DNA from: Mesorhizobium huakuii
Lineage (GTDB): Bacteria; Pseudomonadota; Alphaproteobacteria; Rhizobiales; Rhizobiaceae
DNA: 64,000 bases
Assembly: GCF_014189455.1 (NCBI RefSeq)
Contig: NZ_CP050296.1
Span: forward strand, 6,878,001-6,942,000
Reading direction: 5' to 3'
Shown: positions 28,588 through 36,858 of the stretch, in pieces
Layout of the letters: every line of letters begins with the position of its first letter
How positions within the stretch are numbered: position 1 is the stretch's first letter
Program-made: the position numbers and the translations under genes
Notes under the pieces: generated by a model
Database searches by the model: none
Told to the model about the DNA's origin: nothing
The model's input: only the letters and a program-made list of their open reading frames with translations

Positions 28588-29395
28588 ATGACAAACCGAA
28601 AAACTCTGTTCGCGGCGCTTGCCGCATTGGCGCTTCTGGCGTCCCCAGCGCTCGCTGGAGCCGGCGGCAACGGGCACGGCAATGGCGGCGGCAACGGGCA
28701 CGGTAACGGCAACGGCAACGGCAACGGCAACGGCGGGGGGTAACGGCAACGGCAATGCTGGCGGCAATGGCAATGGCAACAGCGGCGCCTCGCATGGCAA
28801 GTCGGCATCGGCTCCAGGCCATGTTGGCAAGGTGGACGCGGGCACTACGACCTCCACCACGGTCGACACAACCACTCAGGTCGCATCCGTGCCCAAGGAG
28901 AAAAACATCCATGCCAAGCTCGGCCGGCTGAACTCCCTGCAGCGCAACATCAACGCCTATATGAATTCCAAGAGCAAGAAGTTCGCCGGCATCCAGGCCT
29001 TTGTGACACAGTCGGCGAAAGCCAAGGTTGCTCAGGCCGCGGCTGAGACGGCAGCCGCCACGGCGGCGGCCGCCCAGGCGCAACTGGATACGCTGAATGC
29101 GCAGCTGACCGCGCTGCAGGCGGATCCGACCGCTACGCCTGAACAGATCCAGGCGGTGAAAGACCAGATCACTGCTCAGCAGGCAATTGTCGACGCCGAC
29201 AACGCGGCGGCCGACGAGGCTGAGGCGGCGGCTGCCACGGCGACCGTCGGTACCGACCAGGCATCACTCGATGCAGCGCTGACGGACATGGCCAACAAGC
29301 CGGTCGATGACGAGGTCACGGCCTGGGCCCAGGGTGTCCTTGCCGGCAAGATCGACCAGATGGCTACCAAGATCGAAGCGCAGACCACGCCTTAG
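28588..29395 (+). CDS. Secreted protein with Gly/Asn repeats and Ala-rich coiled coil, frameshifted
   Basis: ATG 28588 follows CGAGGAGACACC. The first frame gives a signal peptide (TLFAALAALALLASPALA) and GNGHGNGGG/GNGNGN repeats, then stops after a G6 run (28735-28740). One G fewer joins it to the second frame, which continues GGNGNGNAGGNGNGN, then a helical region (LGRLNSLQRNINAYMNS, then QAAAETAAATAAAAQAQLDT) ending at 29395. The restored protein has about 268 residues: signal peptide, flexible repeat linker, coiled coil. Function is unknown; an envelope or matrix role is plausible. The terminator at 29435 follows. Confidence 0.7.
28663..28785 (+). repeat. Hexanucleotide GGCAAC-type repeat tract
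   Basis: Repeated GGCAAC/GGCAAT hexamers encode the Gly-Asn linker of the secreted protein at 28588. The frame-breaking G6 run sits inside this tract. Confidence 0.75.
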
Positions 29396-29434
29396 GCGTC
29401 GACCAGAACGGCAGTATCCTGATTTATCCAAGAC

Positions 29435-29462
29435 AATGCCGCCGGGTCCGCCCGGCGGCATT
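29435..29462 (+). terminator. Strong hairpin terminator
   Basis: AATGCCGCCGGG (29435-29446) and CCCGGCGGCATT (29451-29462) form a perfect 12-bp stem with a 4-nt loop, 39 bp after the stop at 29395. The following sequence is only moderately T-rich (TGCTGTTTCT). Confidence 0.75.
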
Positions 29463-29618
29463 GCTGTTTCTGGCCGTAGCAGAAAAACGCCCGACGGCCA
29501 CTCCGCGGCGGCAGCTACTCGCTGAGTTGCTGGAAGGCGCTGCGATGAGCGTTCGATCAGGCGCCACGGATCGAACGAAATTCGGAAATTTGAAAATCAT
29601 TCAATCATGGAAAGAGCA

Positions 29619-29644
29619 ATCCAATCATCCCCGCCTGATTGGAT
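29619..29644. repeat. Inverted repeat upstream of the LacI-PfkB gene
   Basis: ATCCAATCA (29619-29627) and TGATTGGAT (29636-29644) are a perfect 9-bp inverted repeat around an 8-nt GC-rich loop, in AT-rich promoter-like DNA. It could be a second operator or an RNA hairpin. Confidence 0.4.
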
Positions 29645-29724
29645 CAATCTTCCAATGAACAAGTGCGATCTCCATTTTTTTGGAAAACAGTTTCGTTGAG
29701 GCGTCGCGCTTCCACTGCTACCGT

Positions 29725-29738
29725 TTGAAACGCTTCAA
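29725..29738. promoter_or_regulatory. Candidate LacI-family operator
   Basis: TTGAAACGCTTCAA has perfect 5-bp arms (TTGAA/TTCAA) around ACGC and resembles the GAAACG-TTTC half-site symmetry of LacI/GalR operators. It lies 15 bp before the TTG start of a gene with a LacI-type HTH, so autoregulation is a reasonable inference. Confidence 0.5.
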
Positions 29739-29752
29739 TCGGAACCAGGCAA

Positions 29753-30934
29753 TTGCAACGCAAGCGCCCTACCATAGCGGATGTCGCACGAACCGCCGGT
29801 GTCTCCATCGGCACGGTCTCGAACTTCATCAATGGCACCGCCGGCCTCAGGGAAGACACACGCGAACGCATCGAGAAGGCGGTTGCCGCGCTGATGTACC
29901 GGCCGAGTTCCTTTGCCCGTTCCCTGCCCGGCCGCGCGCCCCGCAGGCCAAAAAACCTCGATCATCTGCCAAGGCTGCTGGTCGCCGGTCGCGTCAGCGT
30001 CGACTTCCTGTGCCGCGTCGACGTGCTGCCGCATCGCGACGACCGCATCACCGCCAGCCATATCGAAAAGGCGCTGGGCGGCCCGGCCGCCAATCTCGCG
30101 GTTGCCGCGGCCGGCGTCGGGGCCCCCTACGCGCTTGACGTGGAACTGGCGACAGCGGTCGGCAGGGACGCCGAGAGCGACTGGGCTTTGGGCGAACTCG
30201 CCAAACTGGGTGTCCACGCCCTCCCTATCCGCAGCACGCCCAACAACCGGCTTTCCCAAGCGATCGTCATCATCGAGCGCAACGGCAGCCGCACCATCAT
30301 CAGCGAACCGTTCGAGCTTGGCGAGGTCGACCTGACCGCCAATCTGGACATCCAGCCCGAGCAGCGCCCGGCCTGCCTGCATATCGAAGGCTTTCACTAT
30401 GAGACGATGACCGCCTCCATCGCGCGCTTTCATCAGGCCGGCTGGAGGGTCAGTCTGCATTCGGCCGGTTTGCCCAGAAGCGCGCGCACGCCCGAAACCT
30501 TTACACAGATGGTCAGGCAGATCGATCTGACCTTCATCAACGACGTGATGATGCGCGAGATTTTCGGTTTTCGCACCGGGATGGCGAGCATGATCGAAGA
30601 GGTGCGCTTAATGCTGTCACGCATCAAGCCGCGCGGGACGGTCGTGCTCACCCTTGGCGAGTTCGGCGCGGTCGTCTTCCCGTCGGGTGGCGGCCCACAG
30701 ATCGAGGTGCCGGCACTGCCGGTCAACCGCGTCGATGCCACCGGCGCCGGCGACAGCTTCGCCGGCATCTTCCTGAGCCTGTGGCTGCATGGCGCGTCGC
30801 TGGACGCCGCCGCCCGCTATGCCGCGATCGGCGCAAGCCTGACGACCACGGTCGAAGGCGCGCAGGGCTACATCGCGGATTTCGCGACCCTGAAGGCCAC
30901 CGCCTCGGCGAACGACACTGTGATGGCAAGTTAA
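29753..30934 (+). CDS. Fusion: LacI-type DNA-binding domain + PfkB-family sugar kinase
   Basis: TTG 29753 follows GGAACCAGG. Residues 1-55 are a LacI helix-turn-helix and hinge (RPTIADVARTAGVSIGTVSN, then FINGTAGLREDTRERIEKAV). After a basic linker, residues 75-393 are a ribokinase/PfkB kinase with the N-terminal GG motif (ALGGPAANLAVAAAG) and the catalytic signature DATGAGDSFAGIF. LacI proteins normally carry a periplasmic-binding-type sensor; here a kinase fold takes its place. It heads a plus-strand run with a GATase1-like gene and a ribose-type ABC importer. Inference: a regulator sensing or phosphorylating the imported sugar. The frame is continuous across the join. Confidence 0.85.
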   Translation: MQRKRPTIADVARTAGVSIGTVSNFINGTAGLREDTRERIEKAVAALMYRPSSFARSLPGRAPRRPKNLDHLPRLLVAGRVSVDFLCRVDVLPHRDDRITASHIEKALGGPAANLAVAAAGVGAPYALDVELATAVGRDAESDWALGELAKLGVHALPIRSTPNNRLSQAIVIIERNGSRTIISEPFELGEVDLTANLDIQPEQRPACLHIEGFHYETMTASIARFHQAGWRVSLHSAGLPRSARTPETFTQMVRQIDLTFINDVMMREIFGFRTGMASMIEEVRLMLSRIKPRGTVVLTLGEFGAVVFPSGGGPQIEVPALPVNRVDATGAGDSFAGIFLSLWLHGASLDAAARYAAIGASLTTTVEGAQGYIADFATLKATASANDTVMAS

Positions 30935-30988
30935 ATCAAAGACTTATCGGTTTCTGGGCATCCGCCCATCGGACGAAATCAGGAGAGT

Positions 30989-31771
30989 ATGATCATGGCG
31001 AAAGCAAAAGTCCTTCTGGTCGGCGAAAGCTGGATGAGCTCGGCGACTCACTACAAGGGCTTCGACCAGTTCGGCAGCGTCACCTTTCATCTGGGTGCAA
31101 CACCGCTCGTCACCGCCCTGAAGGACAGCGAATTTGATCTTGAGTACATGCCGGCCCATGAGGCCGTCGAAAAGCTGCCTTTCACCATGGAGGGCCTGGC
31201 GCAATACAAGGCGATCATCCTCTCCGACATCGGCGCGAACTCGCTGCTGCTCCATCCCGATGTCTGGCTGCACGGCAAGACGGTCCCCAACCGGCTCAAG
31301 CTATTGCGCGACTGGACGCTGGCCGGCGGCGGCCTGATCATGATCGGCGGCTACTTCTCCTTCCAGGGCATCGACGGCAAGGCGCGCTGGCACCGCACGG
31401 CTGTCGAGGATGCGCTGCCGGTGACCTGCCTGCCCAACGATGACCGGCTTGAGATCCCCGAGGGCTTTCGGCCTGAGATCATCGGGCCCAGGGATCACCC
31501 GCTCTTTGCCGGCATCGACGGTGAATGGCCCATTCTTCTCGGCGCCAATGAGGTCGTTGCCCGCGAGCGGGACGATGTCGAAGTCCTGGCCCGGCTGCCG
31601 CAGGACCAGGGCGGTCACCCCCTGCTGGTCACGGGACGCCATGGCGAGGGTCGCACCCTGGTCTGGACGTCAGATATCGGCCCGCACTGGCTGCCGAACA
31701 GTTTTGTCGAATGGCCCGGCTATGCGCGCCTTTGGACCAACGTGCTGCGCTGGGTGAGCAAGGCCGTCTAA
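30989..31771 (+). CDS. GATase1-like protein (DUF1355 type)
   Basis: ATG 30989 follows AGGAGAG. The 260-residue product (KVLLVGESWMSSATHYKGFD, then YKAIILSDIGANSLLLHPD, then GGGLIMIGGYFSFQG, ending ARLWTNVLRW) has the class I glutamine-amidotransferase-like fold of PF07090. The nucleophilic Cys of true amidotransferases is not evident at the GGY turn, so hydrolysis of glutamine is unlikely. These proteins often sit beside sugar or nucleoside ABC genes, as here, with unknown activity. Confidence 0.75.
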   Translation: MIMAKAKVLLVGESWMSSATHYKGFDQFGSVTFHLGATPLVTALKDSEFDLEYMPAHEAVEKLPFTMEGLAQYKAIILSDIGANSLLLHPDVWLHGKTVPNRLKLLRDWTLAGGGLIMIGGYFSFQGIDGKARWHRTAVEDALPVTCLPNDDRLEIPEGFRPEIIGPRDHPLFAGIDGEWPILLGANEVVARERDDVEVLARLPQDQGGHPLLVTGRHGEGRTLVWTSDIGPHWLPNSFVEWPGYARLWTNVLRWVSKAV

Positions 31772-31798
31772 CCAATCCGCAATCGCTGGATAACCGTC

Positions 31799-32569
31799 AT
31801 GACAGAACCCTTTCTTGTCGCCAGGAACATCGCCAAGCGCTTCGGTGCGCTGACGGCGCTTTCAAATGTCGACCTGGAAATCCGTTCCGGCGAGGTGCTG
31901 GCGCTGCTCGGCGACAACGGTGCGGGTAAATCGACCTTCATCAAGATCCTGGCGGGCGCTCATGCACCGAGCGACGGCGAACTCGTCATCGAGGGCAATC
32001 CGGTTGCCTTTCATTCGCCCAAGGATGCAGCCTCATCGGGGATCGCAACAATCTTCCAGGAACTGGCGCTTTCCGAGAACCTGTCGATCGCCGAAAACGT
32101 CTTTCTCGGCCGCGAATTGAAACGCTCCATTTTGGGCATTCCGTTTCTGAAGCGCCAGGAAATGCGCCAGCGCGTCGATGGCCTGCTGAAGGAACTCGAT
32201 GCCCATATTTCCGATCCGGAAGCGCCTGTCGGCAGCCTGTCCGGCGGCCAGCGCCAGGCCGTCGCCATCTGCCGCGCGCTCAATCTGAACGCCAAACTGG
32301 TCATCATGGACGAGCCGACGGCGGCGCTTGCCGTCGCCGAGACCCGCAAGGTCCTGGCGCTGACGCGGCGGCTTGCCGCGCGCGGCTGTGCCGTCGTCCT
32401 CATCAGCCACAACATTTCCGAAGTCTTCGAGGTTGCCGACCGCATCGTCGTGTTCCGGCGCGGCCGCAAGGTGGCCGAACGGCTGGCCACCGAAACCAAT
32501 CACGAAGAAGTCGTTTCGCTCATAACGGGCGCTCATCCCGACGTGCGGGCGCTCGAAAAAACAAACTGA
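31799..32569 (+). CDS. Sugar ABC transporter ATP-binding protein
   Basis: The 256-residue product is a single-domain ATPase of the FrcA/RbsA-related type. Walker A is GDNGAGKST, the signature is LSGGQRQAV, Walker B is LVIMDEP and the H-loop is LISHN. RbsA itself has two ATPase domains; this half-size form would work as a dimer. It is the first transporter gene of the plus-strand operon, 27 bp after the GATase1-like gene, and would energise the permeases at 33598 and 34580. Confidence 0.92.
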   Translation: MTEPFLVARNIAKRFGALTALSNVDLEIRSGEVLALLGDNGAGKSTFIKILAGAHAPSDGELVIEGNPVAFHSPKDAASSGIATIFQELALSENLSIAENVFLGRELKRSILGIPFLKRQEMRQRVDGLLKELDAHISDPEAPVGSLSGGQRQAVAICRALNLNAKLVIMDEPTAALAVAETRKVLALTRRLAARGCAVVLISHNISEVFEVADRIVVFRRGRKVAERLATETNHEEVVSLITGAHPDVRALEKTN

Positions 32570-32603
32570 AACGCACGTCATTTCCAGAGAGGATCAAACC
32601 AAA

Positions 32604-33589
32604 ATGCTTTCACAGCTCAAGAAAGTGCTCGCCGCCTCCGCGCTCTCCCTCATTGTTGCAACGGCAGCCCATACCGCCGACAAGCATAAGGTCGCCTTTG
32701 TCCCGCAGCTGATCGGCATCCCCTATTTCAACGCCATGGAAGCCGGCGGCAATCGCGCCGCCAAGGACCTTGGTGTCGATTTCATCTATTCCGGTCCGGT
32801 CGACACCAATCCGGTCGACCAGCTGCAGATCGTCCAGAACCTGATCGACCAAGGCGTCGAGGCGGTTTCGGTCAGTGTGCTCGATGCCTCCAGCATCGCC
32901 CCCGTGGTCGAGAGCGCCAAGGCGAAGGGCATCAAACTATTCACCAGCGACAGCGATGCACCCGACAGCGGCCGCGCGGTCTATGTGGCGCAAGCAACCG
33001 ACGAGGGCCTCGGCACCACGATCATCGACGAACTCGTCAAGCGCGTCGGCGAGGACGCGACGATCGGCATCGTCTCCGGCGAGGCGACGGCGTCCAATCT
33101 CAACGCCTGGATCGGCTTCATGCAGAAGCAAGCAACCGCCAAATATCCGAAGCTGAAGCTGCTCGCGCCGCAATTCGCCGGCGGCACAGCGGAACGTGCC
33201 GCGCAAATCTCCGGCGATCTCATGGCCGCCAATCCCGACATCAAGGCCATCATCGCCGTCGCGTCCTCGACCTGCCCGGGTGTCGCCCAGGCGATCGAAA
33301 CCGCCGGCAAGATCGGCTCGGTCATCGGCGCCGGCTATTGCAGCCCGAACACGGCGCGCTCCTACCTGAAGAGCGGCGCCTTCGGCTTTACCGTGCTGTG
33401 GGATCCCGAGCAGCTCGGCTATCTCACCGTCTGGGCCGGCAAGCAGTTGATCGACGGCAAGACCTTCGAGGCCGAGAACAAGATCGCCGGCCTCGACAAG
33501 CCCGTCACCTACGATGCCGCCAAGGGCATCCTGCTGCTCGGGCCGCCGGCTGTCTTCACCAATACAATGTCGACAAGTTCAACTTCTGA
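32604..33589 (+). CDS. Sugar ABC transporter substrate-binding protein, 3' frameshift
   Basis: ATG 32604 follows AGAGAGGAT. A signal peptide (LAASALSLIVATAAHTA) precedes a type 1 periplasmic-binding domain (KVAFVPQLIGIPYFNAMEAG, then QGVEAVSVSVLDASSIAPVV) of the RhaS/LsrB/RbsB group. The uncorrected frame runs on into the permease, giving a false 659-residue fusion. One base missing near 33562-33570 explains this: the next frame gives the normal end NVDKFNF and stop at 33589. Ligand: a sugar or sugar-like compound, not determinable here. Confidence 0.85.
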
Positions 33590-33597
33590 GCCTGACA

Positions 33598-34583
33598 TGA
33601 GCGCGGTGCGGCAGTCTGCAAACGGTGTCTTCTCCATGAACGGACGAGAGTGGTCTCTGCTTGTCGCCTGTTTGCTGGCGATCGTCATCTTTTCTGTCGC
33701 ATCGCCCCACTACGCCACCTCGGGCAATGCAGCGACGGTGCTGCGCAACAGCGTCGAACTGCTGCTGATCGGCCTTGGCATGACCTTGCTTCTGGCTATG
33801 GGCGGCATCGATGTGTCGATCGGCATCGTCATGGGGCTCGCGGCCATCGCCATCGGCCGCGTGCTCGGTGCCGATGGCAATCCGGCGCTGGCGATCATTG
33901 CCGGCCCGCTGGTCGGGGCATTGCTGGGATGCGTGACGGCCACCGTCGTCGTCCTCGGTCGCGTTCCGGCCATCGTCGGAACGCTTGGCCTGCTCGGCGT
34001 CTATCGCACCGCCGTCTTCGTCCTGCTCGGCGGGCAATGGCTTTCCGGCCTGCCCTCGAGCCTCACCAATCTTCTTGCAACGACCGTACTCGGTGTCCCC
34101 GTTCCCGCCCTGGTGATCGCCATTGCCTATCTCATCGTCTGGCTGGCGTTGCGGCGAACGCCCTATGGGCTGCATCTGCTGGCGATCGGCAATTCGGAGG
34201 AAAAGGCGCGGCTGTCGGGCATCCCGGTCATCAAGACCCGCTTCATGACCTTCCTCATCAGCGGTCTCCTGACCGGTATTGCCGCCACTTTCTATGTCGC
34301 CACCTACCGCAATGTCGAAATGACGATCGGCAGCACGTTGGCGCTCGATGCCATAGCCGCGGTCATTCTCGGCGGCACCAGCATATTGGGCGGCAAATGC
34401 AGCCTGATCGGCACCGTGCTCGGCGTGCTGCTTCTCAGAATCCTCCAGAACGGGCTGCTGCTGATCGGTGTCCCCTCGCTCTGGCAGCCCGTCGTCACCG
34501 GCGTTCTTATCATCGGCGTGCTCGGCTTCGATTCCGTCTCCAACCGGTTGCCGCTTGGCCTGATACAGCGGGCCCGCGCATGA
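33598..34583 (+). CDS. Sugar ABC transporter permease (RbsC/LsrC type)
   Basis: From ATG 33598, just past the binding-protein stop at 33589, the 328-residue product has about nine hydrophobic segments. It carries the family signature near the C-terminus (LALDAIAAVILGGTSILGGK) and the EAA-like loop (YGLHLLAIGNSEEKARLSGI). Its stop overlaps the start of the second permease (ATGA). The two permeases would form a heterodimeric channel. Confidence 0.9.
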
Positions 34584-35539
34584 AAACGCTCCGCAACCTG
34601 CAGGGCCCAGCCCTCACCTTGGCCTTGCTCTGCGCGCTCTGGCTGATCGTGACTGTCGGCCTGCTGGCGCTCAGGCCTTCGGTTTTCAATCTTGGCACCG
34701 TCACCACCGTCCTTCAGTTTTCGACGATCCTGGCGCTGGTCGGTCTTGGCCAGGCGCTGATCATCCTTGCCGGTGGCGCCGGCATCGACCTGTCGGTCGG
34801 CGGCGCGGTCTCATTGTCCGCCATCGCCGCAATGCTTTGCGTCAAGCTCGGCCTGCCACCTGTCCTACTGCCGGTCGTCTGCATCCTGGCCGGGGCGCTG
34901 CTCGGTGCGTTGAACGGATGGCTGGTCAACGGCCTCGCCCTGCTTCCCTTTATTGCGACGCTGGGCACATTCTTCGTCTATTCCGGCGCGGCACTTGCTG
35001 TCACCGGCGGGGCCGCCCAGGCCGGTGTGCCGTCCTGGCTGCTTGTCTGGGGGCGTGGCGTCGTCATGGGCATTCCCATGCCCTTCCTCACGCTTGCCAT
35101 CCCCTGCTTCGTCCTGGCCGGCCTGGTGCTGATCTCGACGGCCTGGGGGCGCTGGATCTACGCCATGGGCTTCAATGAACGCTCGGCCAAGCTGGTCGGC
35201 ATTCCAGTCGATCGCGTGCGCTTCATTCTCTATTGCTTGAGCGGCGCGCTCGCCGGCGCCGCCGGTCTGGTTTCGCTGGCCTGGCTCGGCAGCGGCAGGC
35301 CGAATATCGGCCAGAACCTCGAACTCGAGATCGCTGACCGCCGCCATGTTGGGGGCATCGTCATCACCGGCGGGCGCGGTGGCGTCGGCGGCGTCTTCGC
35401 GGCCGTCCTGCTTCTGGTCACGCTGAAGACCGGCCTTCTGCAATTGAACATCAACACGGTTTGGCAGGTGGGGATTGTCGGCGCCCTTCTGGTTTTCGTC
35501 CTTCTCGCCGACCGACTTTCCCAACGTTGGAGATCATGA
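34580..35539 (+). CDS. Sugar ABC transporter permease, with a garbled patch
   Basis: ATG 34580 overlaps the previous stop. The 319-residue product is the second RbsC-type subunit: GGAGIDLSVGGAVSLSAIAA near the N-terminus and GGRGGVGGVFAAVLLLVTLK near the C-terminus. Between them the frame reads LELEIADRRHVGGIVI where the family has an AIAAxxLGG motif. Dropping one G after GCT (about 35335) and adding one to the G5 run (35351-35355) gives LEIATAAMLGGIVI. Two compensating indels are therefore likely. The gene overlaps the M20 hydrolase by 4 bp. Confidence 0.88.
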   Translation: MKTLRNLQGPALTLALLCALWLIVTVGLLALRPSVFNLGTVTTVLQFSTILALVGLGQALIILAGGAGIDLSVGGAVSLSAIAAMLCVKLGLPPVLLPVVCILAGALLGALNGWLVNGLALLPFIATLGTFFVYSGAALAVTGGAAQAGVPSWLLVWGRGVVMGIPMPFLTLAIPCFVLAGLVLISTAWGRWIYAMGFNERSAKLVGIPVDRVRFILYCLSGALAGAAGLVSLAWLGSGRPNIGQNLELEIADRRHVGGIVITGGRGGVGGVFAAVLLLVTLKTGLLQLNINTVWQVGIVGALLVFVLLADRLSQRWRS

Positions 35540-36855
35540 TGCCGTCCAAAGAAGAGATCATCGCCGCGCGCGTCGAGGCAGCCGCCGACCGCATCGTCGA
35601 AACGCTGAGCGATCTCGTCGCCTTCCCCTCGATCGTGAAATCCAATCCCAAGGAGGCCGGGCCGGGCGAGCGTGACTGCCAGCTCTATCTGCAAAAACGC
35701 ATCGAAGCGCTCGGCTTCTCCACCGATCTCTGGGATCCGGACGGGCCGGCGCTCTATGAAAAATACAAGGGCCGTGCCGGCGCCAACAAGGGCCGAACCT
35801 TCGACGGCCGCCCCAATCTCGGTGGCGTCCTGAAGGGTGCAGGCGGCGGACGCTCCATCATGCTCACCGGCCATATCGACGTCGTCCCACCCGGCGCCGC
35901 CAGCCATTGGACGACCGACCCGTTCCAGCCCGTCCTCAAGGATGGATTTCTGCACGGCCGCGGCACGGTCGACATGAAAGGCGGCGTCGCCTGCATGCTG
36001 ATGGCCGTCGAAATCCTGAAGGAGCTCGACATTCCCCTGTCCGGCGATATCGTGTTCACCACGGTTGTCGACGAGGAGATCGGCGGCATGGGCTCGCTCG
36101 CCATGGTCGATCGCGGCTTTCACGCCGATGCCGGCATCATGACCGAACCGACGGCCAACAAAATAGCGCCGCTCTGCCACGGCATATTGTGGGGCAAGAT
36201 CATCATCGACGGCATAGGCGGCCATGCCGAACTCACGCCGAATGCCTGGTATTCCAGCGGCCCGGTCGATGCCATCCAGCTTTGCCGGCAAATCCTCGAC
36301 GGCATCGACATTCTCAACCGGCGCTGGATGTTCGATCCCCGGAAAAACCATCCGCTGATGGACCTGCCTAACCAGATCATCGTCACCCAGATCAATGCCG
36401 GCGAACACCCCTCCTCCATGGCAGGACGCGGCGAGATCATCATTGACGCGCAATACCTGCCGAGCGAGCATGACGAGTTCAGGCTGGGCGGCAACGTCAA
36501 GCGCGAAATCGAAGAGCACATCGCCAATGTCTGCCAGGCAGACCCCTATCTGCGAAAGCACCCGGCGCGCATCGAGTGGATTCTCGACGCCGATTGCGCC
36601 GAGATCCCGTCGGACAATCCGTTCGTCGGCATCTTTCAACAGGCGGTCGAGGAAGCCAATCTGTCACCGATCCTCAGCGGTTTCGGCGCGCACAGCGACA
36701 TCGGCCTGCCGACCGGGCTTGGCAACACGCCGACCGTCAATTTCGGTCCCGGCGATCCGGCGCAGGCGCATCAGCCCAATGAACGCGTCTCGGTGCGCGA
36801 TCTCGTCGATTGCACAAAGGCGATTGCGATTGCCGTCGAGAAATGGTGCCGCTAA
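35536..36855 (+). CDS. M20-family metallopeptidase/deacylase (ArgE/DapE-like)
   Basis: Start ATG 35536 or 35539, behind TTGGAG and overlapping the permease stop. The 439-residue product has the M20 metal motifs in order: TGHIDVVPPG (His, Asp), RGTVDMKGG (bridging Asp), VVDEEIGG (catalytic Glu-Glu), MTEPT and a C-terminal GFGAHSDIG with a His ligand. These enzymes hydrolyse N-acyl amino acids or dipeptides in the cytoplasm. Linkage to a sugar-type importer suggests the imported compound is an amide, perhaps an N-acylated sugar or amino acid; this is inference. It ends 3 bp before the convergent SMP-30 gene. Confidence 0.88.
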   Translation: MMPSKEEIIAARVEAAADRIVETLSDLVAFPSIVKSNPKEAGPGERDCQLYLQKRIEALGFSTDLWDPDGPALYEKYKGRAGANKGRTFDGRPNLGGVLKGAGGGRSIMLTGHIDVVPPGAASHWTTDPFQPVLKDGFLHGRGTVDMKGGVACMLMAVEILKELDIPLSGDIVFTTVVDEEIGGMGSLAMVDRGFHADAGIMTEPTANKIAPLCHGILWGKIIIDGIGGHAELTPNAWYSSGPVDAIQLCRQILDGIDILNRRWMFDPRKNHPLMDLPNQIIVTQINAGEHPSSMAGRGEIIIDAQYLPSEHDEFRLGGNVKREIEEHIANVCQADPYLRKHPARIEWILDADCAEIPSDNPFVGIFQQAVEEANLSPILSGFGAHSDIGLPTGLGNTPTVNFGPGDPAQAHQPNERVSVRDLVDCTKAIAIAVEKWCR

Positions 36856-36858
36856 CCC

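Larger units (their letters stand above)
29396..29752. other. Intergenic gap: terminator, hairpin and candidate operator
   Basis: These 357 bases hold the terminator at 29435-29462, an AT-rich inverted repeat at 29619-29644 and a LacI-type palindrome at 29725-29738, listed separately. No gene is seen. Confidence 0.5.

Noticed and set aside
28663..28785. CRISPR-like array
   Set aside because: Units are 6 bp with no spacers and they encode Gly-Asn repeats in frame.
32604..34583. Apparent binding-protein/permease fusion of 659 residues
   Set aside because: A one-base correction near 33565 restores a normal stop at 33589 and a separate permease start at 33598; the apparent fusion also lacks a linker.
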